Origin: an uncultured Bacteroidales bacterium
Lineage (GTDB): Bacteria; Bacteroidota; Bacteroidia; Bacteroidales; ML635J-15
Assembly: GCA_937899245.1 (NCBI GenBank)
Contig: CALDKB010000039.1
Location: 1 to 52,442, forward strand
DNA length: 52,442 bases
Direction: 5' to 3'
This document shows positions 44,173 through 51,169 of this stretch, piece after piece. The first letter of the stretch is position 1; each line of letters opens with the position of its first letter. The notes beneath the pieces were generated by a model, which was not told the origin of the DNA, made no database searches, and saw nothing but the letters and a program-made list of their open reading frames with translations. Position numbers and translations under genes: made by a program.

Positions 44173-44508
44173 TTGAAAAAGAGCATCGCATATATATTGC
44201 TAGTCGCCGTTAATCTGGTATACGCCTGTGTATGTGTGTTCATGAAGTTGGCGTCTCTGTTTGTTGTCCTATCGTGGCAATATTTGCTATGCTTGCTGTG
44301 TGCTGTAGTCGTTATGGGCGTGTATGCAATCTTGTGGCAGCAAATTATCAGAAGGATGGATTTGTCTACGGCATATATGTTCAAGGGAACGTCTTTGATT
44401 TTTGTGTTGCTGCTGTCGGCTTTGATTTTTGGAGAGTCGATTACGTTGACTAATATCATTGGATCGGTAGTAATAATTGGCGGTATTGTATTGTATGCAA
44501 GGTCATGA
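44173..44508 (+). CDS. SMR/EamA-type four-helix membrane protein, first half-flippase (ArnE/F-like)
   Basis: 111 residues, four membrane helices. SIAYILLVAVNLVYACVCVF, LSWQYLLCLLCAVVVMG, QQIIRRMDLSTAYMFKG, in which the final Gly-rich helix follows LSALIFGESITLTNIIG and VVIIGGIVLYA, is that of the DMT/SMR fold. The start must be a TTG since no ATG in frame precedes it. Family knowledge: ArnE/ArnF are SMR-like partners that flip Und-P-aminoarabinose. With the next gene (overlapping, four-helix, same fold) it probably forms a heterodimer. Confidence 0.82.
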   Translation: MKKSIAYILLVAVNLVYACVCVFMKLASLFVVLSWQYLLCLLCAVVVMGVYAILWQQIIRRMDLSTAYMFKGTSLIFVLLLSALIFGESITLTNIIGSVVIIGGIVLYARS

Positions 44509-44858
44509 TATATAAGTTGCTAGTCATATTGAATGTCCTTGTTGCCGCTGCTGCACAAATGCTTTTGAAAAAAGGAGCGCAGAATGAATATAAGTCTTTT
44601 GCCAAACAGTATCTTAATATATGGGTGATAAGTGGTTATTGCCTTTTGGGATTGGCAATGCTTTCTAACGTGTTTGCTTTGAGCAATGGCGTAATGGTAA
44701 AAGAGGTGTCGATATTGGAGTCCCTTAGCTATCTGTTTGTGCCTTGTTTAAGCTGGATGATATTCAAGGAGAAAATTACCAAAAAAAAGATGTTGGCAAT
44801 AGGTGTAATAATGTTTGGGGTGATAGTGTTTTTTTGGGAGTTGAGATTTGAAAGATGA
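44505..44858 (+). CDS. SMR/EamA-type four-helix membrane protein, second half-flippase (ArnE/F-like)
   Basis: 117 residues, four membrane helices. ILNVLVAAAAQMLLKKGAQN at the N-terminus carries the AQ..LKKGA pattern typical of ArnE/ArnF and related small DMT proteins; GLAMLSNVFALSNGVMVKEV and ILESLSYLFVPCLSWMIFKE complete the fold, and the last helix ends with a basic tail. The ATG overlaps the stop of the partner gene. It is probably an inner-membrane heterodimer that turns over an Und-P-sugar. Other possibilities are a drug efflux pair, but the setting argues for the glycolipid role. Confidence 0.85.
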   Translation: MIYKLLVILNVLVAAAAQMLLKKGAQNEYKSFAKQYLNIWVISGYCLLGLAMLSNVFALSNGVMVKEVSILESLSYLFVPCLSWMIFKEKITKKKMLAIGVIMFGVIVFFWELRFER

Positions 44859-44868
44859 GAATGAAGTC

Positions 44869-44899
44869 TTTGATTTTATGTTAGATTTGTATACTTTTG
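44869..44899 (+). promoter_or_regulatory. Internal promoter in front of the wecE-like gene
   Basis: TTTG (44869-44872), a 19-nt spacer and TACTTTTG (44892-44899) fit the Bacteroidota -33/-7 consensus closely. It rules out a TTG at 44897 as the start of the following gene. Confidence 0.78.
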
Positions 44900-44917
44900 C
44901 GTTACTTGAAGAAGCCA

Positions 44918-46069
44918 ATGAATAATAAATTGATTACAAATATGAATCATATACCATTTAACCTTCCACATCTTACAGGTAAGGAAGCACATTATATGTA
45001 TCAGGCAGTATATAAAGGTAAATTGTCTGGTAATGGTGAGTACACAAAAAAATGCCAGCAGTTTTTTGAAGAACACTATGGGTTTAAAAAGTGTCTGCTT
45101 ACAACTAGTTGTACCGATGCTCTTGAAATGGCTTCAATACTATGCGACATAAAGCCTGGTGATGAGGTAATTGTGCCGAGCTATACATTTGTGTCGTCGG
45201 CATTGGCTTTTGTCAGGGCTGGTGCAAAGATAGTGTTTGCCGACAGTATGGAGCGCAATCCCAATATCGATGCCGATAAGATTGAAGCATTGATAACACC
45301 GCGCACAAAAGTCATTGTCCCTGTGCATTATGCTGGTGTTGCCTGCGATATGGACAAGATTATGGACATTGCAAATCGTCATAATTTGCTGGTAGTGGAA
45401 GATGCTGCGCAGGCAATTGATTCTTACTATAAGGGTAAACCGCTTGGCAGTATAGGGCATTTGTCGGCCTTTTCTTTCCACGAAACCAAGAATATAATTT
45501 CTGGCGAGGGCGGAATGCTGGTAATAAACGACGAGCGTTTTATCCGTCGTGCCGAAATCATTTGGGAAAAGGGTACAAATCGAGCCGAGTTTTTCCGTGG
45601 CGAGGTCAACAAGTACGGCTGGGTTGATACTGACAGTTCGTTCTTGCCTAGCGAGGTGGTTGCAGCTTTCCTGTGGGCGCAGATTGAAAGTCTCGATGAT
45701 ATTCAGACGAAACGCAAGTCGTTGTGGAACAAATATTACGAGCTTTTGAAACCTATTGCCGACAAGGGATGTTTCCGTTTGCCCGACATTCCCGACTATG
45801 CTACCAACAATGCGCACATGTTCTATCTTGTATGCAATAGCTTGGAGGAGAGGACGGCACTGATTAATAAACTAAAGGAGAATGATATTTTGGCGGTGTT
45901 CCACTACTTGAGTCTGCATAGCAGTCCGTATTATCAGGATAAGCACGATGGACGCGACTTGCCAAACTGCGACAGGTATGCCGATTGCTTGGTTCGTTTG
46001 CCAATGTACTACGACTTGACTGAAGACGATGTAGAGAGAATTTGCGAAGTGATAAAGGAACAATTTTAA
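44918..46069 (+). CDS. wecE: WecE/RffA-like dTDP-4-amino-4,6-dideoxygalactose transaminase
   Basis: 383 residues. PFNLPHLTGKEAHYMYQAV, PGDEVIVPSYTFVSSALAFV, VVEDAAQAIDSYY, HLSAFSFHETKNIISGEGGM (the PLP Lys in HETKNI), AEIIWEKGTNR and VFHYLSLHSSPYY form the typical WecE/RffA set of the DegT family. Family knowledge: WecE aminates dTDP-4-keto-6-deoxyglucose at C4 to give dTDP-Fuc4N. ATG 44918 has a GAAG-rich leader and follows the promoter by about 12 nt; an in-frame ATG at 44942 starts exactly at the conserved MNHIPFN box and is the main alternative. The acetyltransferase that follows in the pathway is the WecD-like protein upstream. Confidence 0.93.
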   Translation: MNNKLITNMNHIPFNLPHLTGKEAHYMYQAVYKGKLSGNGEYTKKCQQFFEEHYGFKKCLLTTSCTDALEMASILCDIKPGDEVIVPSYTFVSSALAFVRAGAKIVFADSMERNPNIDADKIEALITPRTKVIVPVHYAGVACDMDKIMDIANRHNLLVVEDAAQAIDSYYKGKPLGSIGHLSAFSFHETKNIISGEGGMLVINDERFIRRAEIIWEKGTNRAEFFRGEVNKYGWVDTDSSFLPSEVVAAFLWAQIESLDDIQTKRKSLWNKYYELLKPIADKGCFRLPDIPDYATNNAHMFYLVCNSLEERTALINKLKENDILAVFHYLSLHSSPYYQDKHDGRDLPNCDRYADCLVRLPMYYDLTEDDVERICEVIKEQF

Positions 46070-46090
46070 TTGTTGCTGATTCCAGTATGT

Positions 46091-46137
46091 GTATGCATTC
46101 GGCATTTTCTAGCTCGTTTGTGGGTATGCATTCAGCA
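46091..46137. repeat. Pair of 14-bp direct repeats
   Basis: GTATGCATTCGGCA (46091-46104) and GTATGCATTCAGCA (46124-46137) differ at one base and lie 33 bp apart in the 129-bp gap before the first polytopic membrane gene. This could be a regulator site or chance. Confidence 0.35.
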
Positions 46138-46198
46138 AAAAAAAAGTGTATGTATTGTGTTGGAATTGATGAAATTGTAGATAAATATTTTTAACATT

Positions 46199-48070
46199 AT
46201 GAATTGGATGGCATTATTGGCAATAATAGTTTCGATTGTTGTATTATACTTTGTCGGAACAATCATTACATCTCCATTTGTAGATGAAAGCAAAGATTCT
46301 TTTTACGACACATTTGTTAAACTTATAGTCGGTTTCCTTACGGTTACTACGGTATATGCTATTGTAAAGACAGATGGTAATACTGTTCAGCTAGGGTTGC
46401 TGCTATTGGGTGCTTTTTATATTGTTAGAAAAGCTTTGAAAAAAGACATAAGAAGGCCTGCTTTTAAAATTTCACTTGTCGGTATTTCGGTTGCTTGTGC
46501 AGTAGGTTTGCTTTTCTTTATTTACTATGGCTATTTTTATTACAACAATCCAGTTAATAATATTTTCCATGCCGATCATTATGTATATGCGTTTAATAGT
46601 TACAACAATCAATTCTATGGAAATGAAACGTTTGGAATATATTTGGATGGAATGCAAAAAGCAACGCCTTATCATTACCTAGAAGGATGGCTTTGCGCTT
46701 TTATTGCAAATATTTTTCACTTAAATTATCTTGAAACATTCTCGATATGTATTCAATGTATTTTTTCTTCAATAGTTATAATTGGACTTATTGCTTATGC
46801 ACGAACATATACAGATAAATTGGTTGTTATTATTTTTGCGAGTCTTACATTGTTTTTATCAGCTTTTTTGCTTGACTATTCGCCAATACGCCAACATCTT
46901 GCTATCGGAGAAAATTGTAAGGACTTAGTTTCTGGAATTTTCATTATTGGATTTATATATAGTATAAGAAAGGGTAATGCGAATTACTTATGGTTACTTT
47001 GTCTCCCCATTGCTAATGCTGCATTAACGCCAATAATAATGTCCTCTCTATTTATATTTGCTTTTTGCCAGTATTTTAAGAGTAAGGATAGAAAAAGACT
47101 TTTGGAAAATTTGTTTTCGATAATTATATCAAGCATTTTTATTGCTTTGTTCTACATCTTGCAGCATAGTACTTTCCCTGAGGAAAGTTCTGATAGCAAT
47201 ATAATTTCCACTTTGTTTTCAAGTTACTCAATAAAGGATTTTCTCTATATGACATATCGAACCATGGTAAATTATGCAATGTATTTGCCGTATTTCATAC
47301 CATTGGTTATAATTTTTATCGTTAAAAGAAACGTGTTAAATTTCTTAAAATCTCATGGCGATTTAATTGCCATCTTAGTCGTTTTTGCAATTTGTGGATT
47401 ATTATGCCATTATATGTACTATCCTATTGATAATTATGATTCGGGACAGTTAGATACACTTGTAACTATGATACTAATGGATTTGTTGGCACTGACATCG
47501 TTTCTTTATGTTTTCCAAAACACAAAACATAAAATAGGGAATTGGATACTTTACGCGTTTATGGTTGTTATTAGCGCCTATAATGTATGGGTGTTCACAG
47601 AATCAATAATGTCTAGAAGAATAATTGTTGCAGAGGGTCATGATATGGATTACAGAAACAATATTTTGGATTATTTTTCAAAGTATGATATTTCGCATAT
47701 TGGAGTACGGATGATATCGGGTTCAAGTGGAATTGCTTTTAAGAATACTAATGATTTATATCAGATGAGTTGGTTGGGAGGTACAATGGACGGTTTGGCT
47801 GCATTATGCTTGTCGCAGTCAAATTTGTCTGAAGAACAATCTCATTGGAATAGTATTATTCCACAAAGTAATACTTTTAATGGATATTTGTCGCAATTGG
47901 AACAGCCATACGATTTAGATAGTGTGCAGGTTGATTTTATAAAAAAGTATAATTTGGGTTATATGGTAGTCCCGTCTGGTTATCAATTGTCAGATGCACT
48001 TGCAATGCTTGTTGACACTACCTTTGTCGATAATAAAACAGGTGAGCGATTTATGTTCCTTAAGAGGTGA
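46199..48070 (+). CDS. Polytopic membrane protein A, possible GT-C-type transferase
   Basis: 623 residues with roughly a dozen membrane helices (the first at about 3-25) and a soluble C-terminal domain (about 500-623). I recognise no named family. After helix 4 comes an extracytoplasmic-type loop with NPVNNIFHADHYVYAF and then PYHYLEGWL, both conserved in the next gene. The Asp of HAD in the first large loop resembles the catalytic acidic residue of GT-C glycosyltransferases, which use lipid-linked sugars outside the cytoplasm. The C-terminus has VDFIKKYNLGYMVVPSGYQL and TGERFMFLKR. The gene is AT-rich, unlike its paralogue 20 bp downstream. Alternatives: polymerase, ligase or acyl-modifying protein. 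Confidence 0.75.
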   Translation: MNWMALLAIIVSIVVLYFVGTIITSPFVDESKDSFYDTFVKLIVGFLTVTTVYAIVKTDGNTVQLGLLLLGAFYIVRKALKKDIRRPAFKISLVGISVACAVGLLFFIYYGYFYYNNPVNNIFHADHYVYAFNSYNNQFYGNETFGIYLDGMQKATPYHYLEGWLCAFIANIFHLNYLETFSICIQCIFSSIVIIGLIAYARTYTDKLVVIIFASLTLFLSAFLLDYSPIRQHLAIGENCKDLVSGIFIIGFIYSIRKGNANYLWLLCLPIANAALTPIIMSSLFIFAFCQYFKSKDRKRLLENLFSIIISSIFIALFYILQHSTFPEESSDSNIISTLFSSYSIKDFLYMTYRTMVNYAMYLPYFIPLVIIFIVKRNVLNFLKSHGDLIAILVVFAICGLLCHYMYYPIDNYDSGQLDTLVTMILMDLLALTSFLYVFQNTKHKIGNWILYAFMVVISAYNVWVFTESIMSRRIIVAEGHDMDYRNNILDYFSKYDISHIGVRMISGSSGIAFKNTNDLYQMSWLGGTMDGLAALCLSQSNLSEEQSHWNSIIPQSNTFNGYLSQLEQPYDLDSVQVDFIKKYNLGYMVVPSGYQLSDALAMLVDTTFVDNKTGERFMFLKR

Positions 48071-48090
48071 AATTTTGTAATTCCTAGGCT

Positions 48091-50085
48091 ATGAATTGGA
48101 TTGCATTGCTTTTGATATTAATCTCTCTTCCTGTTTTTTATGTTGCAGGAACCTTGCTGTTGTGGCTAACGAGAGTAAGGCCGAAAGGAGATATATTTTA
48201 TGAAACCTTTGTGCGTCTGATTGTCGGTCTCGTTTCTGTTGTTTCTGTTTATGCCATAGTGAAAACCTGTGGGAATACAATACTTTGGGGATTCTTGATT
48301 GTCGGCGTTTTGTATCTGCTGTATGCGAAGAGAAACAAATTATTTTTAGGTAAGTATTGCGTTCGAAATCTTTTGCCAGATGACAAAAATATTTTGTTGC
48401 CAGTCTTGGGCATGTTTCTGCTTGGCATAGGTTTCTTTTTGTTTCAAGGCTCATTCTTCTATGCAACGCCAATAAACAATATGCCGCACGGCGACTATGC
48501 TTTCTATGCTACCGTATCAAGTGTGCTTGACGATTTCGGAGTTGAGGCTTCTGGTTGGGAAAATGTTGTGATTGGTGGCAGTACAGCACCATCTCCTTAT
48601 CATTACTTTGACATCTGGTTGTCAGTAATTTTCATTAACATATTGCAGGGGGATACTTACGAGGCATTTGTTGTGGTAACGCAGTCGATATACATGGTGA
48701 TTCTTGCTATGGGAATGATTGCTGTGACACGCAAGGTTATGGACTATACTGATGTCGTTTCCCTTCGACAGGCTCGGGGGGCGAAAAATGGTGGCGTTGG
48801 ACGTATATTGATACAAATATTGTCAGTGTTGCCCATATTCTTTGCAGGCTTGCTGTTTGTAAAGATACTGCCACAGTCATCCGATTTTATCTTTTCCAAT
48901 TCGTGCAGTTTGAAGTATTTGTCGGTAAGCATGTTCGTAGTGTGGATTGTGCTTGCTATGCTCGAAAAGAAAGGAGGATGGTATTTGCCAATGCTGTGCT
49001 TGCCGGTGGTAAATATTATAACTGCTCCTGTTTCATTCACAACTGCTGTGCTGCTTTTGGGTATGTCGGCATTAAGGAGAAAAAGCTTGAAACATATAGT
49101 GTTGTCTGTCGTTTCGGTATTTGCAGTTGCTGTCTTTATCGTGTTGTTCTATTTCTTGCAGGCCGGAGAATCGGCAAGCGGTGGAATGTCCCTTTCTACT
49201 ATTCTTGATTCTTTCGCCGATGACAAGGCTAAGCCTTTCAAGATTATTTTCGGTTCATTTGCTATATTGTTAAGTGTGTATGCCTATTATTTGTTGCCAA
49301 CGATTGTTTCTGCAATTTCGCGGAAACGAAACGACTATTGGACTTTGGTAAAGGATAATGCAATTGTGTTAGTGTCTGTAGTTACGGTTGTTTGTGTTGG
49401 CACCGTAGTGTGGGGGCTGACGCATGTAATGGCCGATTCCATACAATTCTATATGGTGTCGGCAATCCCGTGGGTAAATGTTGCGATATGGTTACTAATT
49501 TTGTTTTCGTTTAAGATTGCAAATAATGTTGCAGGATATTTGGTAATGGCGTTTGTAGTGCTTATGGCAGCATTGAATTTTTATCAGATAGAAAAAGTTC
49601 CGTTTTATAGGTACTCGCAGAAATATGTTGATGCTGATTATGTGAAAGATGTATCGGCTGCTATTTCGGAAACGGAAGGATTGCATCTTGGTGTATTCAT
49701 TCAGGATTCGTCGCAGATGTTTAGATACTGGGATTTCAATTGTTTTGGTGTTGGTGCGGAGTTCAAGCATTTTACTTCTGATTTGTATTTGACAGCAGTT
49801 TACCCCGAGCCGAATATTGATAAATTTGCGGAAATTGATAAGCCGAGAATCCAAAAGGCTGTGAAAGGCAATCCGTTCCAAAATTTTATGATTGACTACA
49901 AGTCGGCACATCCGGATTCCAGATACGATGAAATTGTGCTTGAATTTGTGAAGGCAAACGATTGCAAGTTTGTTTATCTTAGTTGTGGTTGCAAACTGCC
50001 AGAAACCATGGTCCCGTATATAGACAAAGAGTTTCTGAATAAGAAGAGAGGAGAATGTTTTTTCACTTTGAAAGGTTTAAATTAG
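48091..50085 (+). CDS. Polytopic membrane protein B, paralogue of protein A, possible GT-C-type transferase
   Basis: 664 residues with the same plan as protein A: an N-terminal MNWIALLLILISLPVFYVAG helix, FYETFVRLIVG, VYAIVKTCGNT, then a helix before TPINNMPHGDYAFYAT and APSPYHYFDIWLS, about a dozen helices in all and a soluble C-terminal domain (about 520-664) ending with KKRGECFFTLKG. N-terminal identity to protein A is obviously high, while the middle is divergent. Codon use resembles core genes rather than the AT-rich neighbour. The H-x-D and PYHY(F/L)(D/E)xW elements are the best candidates for the active region. No function is established; the gene is followed after 7 bp by an acyltransferase gene. 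Confidence 0.75.
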   Translation: MNWIALLLILISLPVFYVAGTLLLWLTRVRPKGDIFYETFVRLIVGLVSVVSVYAIVKTCGNTILWGFLIVGVLYLLYAKRNKLFLGKYCVRNLLPDDKNILLPVLGMFLLGIGFFLFQGSFFYATPINNMPHGDYAFYATVSSVLDDFGVEASGWENVVIGGSTAPSPYHYFDIWLSVIFINILQGDTYEAFVVVTQSIYMVILAMGMIAVTRKVMDYTDVVSLRQARGAKNGGVGRILIQILSVLPIFFAGLLFVKILPQSSDFIFSNSCSLKYLSVSMFVVWIVLAMLEKKGGWYLPMLCLPVVNIITAPVSFTTAVLLLGMSALRRKSLKHIVLSVVSVFAVAVFIVLFYFLQAGESASGGMSLSTILDSFADDKAKPFKIIFGSFAILLSVYAYYLLPTIVSAISRKRNDYWTLVKDNAIVLVSVVTVVCVGTVVWGLTHVMADSIQFYMVSAIPWVNVAIWLLILFSFKIANNVAGYLVMAFVVLMAALNFYQIEKVPFYRYSQKYVDADYVKDVSAAISETEGLHLGVFIQDSSQMFRYWDFNCFGVGAEFKHFTSDLYLTAVYPEPNIDKFAEIDKPRIQKAVKGNPFQNFMIDYKSAHPDSRYDEIVLEFVKANDCKFVYLSCGCKLPETMVPYIDKEFLNKKRGECFFTLKGLN

Positions 50086-50092
50086 CAATCTG

Positions 50093-51169
50093 ATGTCAGA
50101 AGAAGGTTTTGCATTATCGTTATCATCGAAGGATACTGGAATAATAAAAGGTGTTGCGATATGTCTTATGTTGTGGCATCATCTGTTTCCAAATGCCTTG
50201 TATTCTGGAGGAAGTTCTACTGTGGTGTTTATGGCGGCGGTCGGAAAGGTATGTGTGTCGTTATTTTTGCTTATGAGCGGTTACGGTTTGGCTTGCCAGT
50301 ATTCAAAGGTAATAGCAGGAGCAAAGAATCTGAAAGAAAGATTCGGCGTTACAACCAAATTCATTGCTAAAAGGTATGTGAAATTTTATACTGGATATTG
50401 GGTTATCTTTTTGATATTCAGTGTGATAAGTGGGGGGTGGCTTGGCGCGTCGTTTGAGAGCCGATACGAAACTGATAATATTCTGTTTCCTCTTGTAGTG
50501 GATTTCTTTGGTTTTATGGGCTACCATTCGTATAATATAACATGGTGGTTCAATAGAACTATTCTAATTATGTATGTTATATTTCCATTTCTTTTTATGT
50601 TATGCAAGAGATTTCCATATTTGTTTTTTATTGTGACTTTGTTGCTTGTTCCTTTTGGAGATATTGTTCATTTTGCATACCATAGTATAAATAGGTGGTT
50701 ATTCCCATTTTGTGCTGGAATAATTTGGTCGATTAAGATTCCGCAAGGATATACAATTACGAATAAGCGTAAGTATTTGATATTGTTGCCTATAACTTTA
50801 ATATTGTGTTGTGTGCTTGTGTATTTTAGGCAGAACAGAATTATTCCTTATTTCTCTGGTATTGCCGTTGATGGATTGCTTGCGTTTGTCATTTCAATGC
50901 TAGTGATAATGCTTATACGCAATTTACCTGTTGTAAATGTTGTATTTTCATTTCTTGGCAAACATTCCGCTAATATGTATATGGTACATACATTTTTATT
51001 TTCGTATTGGTTTCCGCAGTTCATATATGCGCCTAAATATGCGATTCTAATCTTTTTGCTGTTGCTGTTATGTTCGTTGGCAATAAGTTTGGCGTTGGAA
51101 TTTATAAAGACAAAGTGCTGTATATATAAGCTGTCTGATTATGTTGTGCGGAAGATAGATGCGTTGTAA
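50093..51169 (+). CDS. Acyltransferase-3 family membrane protein
   Basis: 358 residues with about ten membrane helices. IIKGVAICLMLWHHLFPN, with a His pair in the first helix region, VCVSLFLLMSGYGLACQY and the C-terminal FLGKHSANMYMVHTFLFSYW are the marks of the OafA/Acyl_transf_3 fold. Family knowledge: such proteins O-acylate sugars of surface glycans at the periplasmic face, using a cytoplasmic acyl donor. It is the last intact gene of the polysaccharide locus, 7 bp after protein B. Its 3' end overlaps the truncated ATP-binding gene by 11 bp, which marks a likely recombination edge. Confidence 0.9.
   Translation: MSEEGFALSLSSKDTGIIKGVAICLMLWHHLFPNALYSGGSSTVVFMAAVGKVCVSLFLLMSGYGLACQYSKVIAGAKNLKERFGVTTKFIAKRYVKFYTGYWVIFLIFSVISGGWLGASFESRYETDNILFPLVVDFFGFMGYHSYNITWWFNRTILIMYVIFPFLFMLCKRFPYLFFIVTLLLVPFGDIVHFAYHSINRWLFPFCAGIIWSIKIPQGYTITNKRKYLILLPITLILCCVLVYFRQNRIIPYFSGIAVDGLLAFVISMLVIMLIRNLPVVNVVFSFLGKHSANMYMVHTFLFSYWFPQFIYAPKYAILIFLLLLLCSLAISLALEFIKTKCCIYKLSDYVVRKIDAL

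Noticed and set aside
45140..45817. A 225-codon minus-strand frame opposite the wecE-like gene
   Set aside because: The plus strand encodes a complete aminotransferase; the antisense product has no recognisable domain.
20883..51169. Wzx flippase or Wzy polymerase among the membrane proteins
   Set aside because: Export is by a Wzm/Wzt pair; the two large polytopic proteins lack recognisable Wzx or Wzy features, though a polymerase or ligase role cannot be fully excluded.
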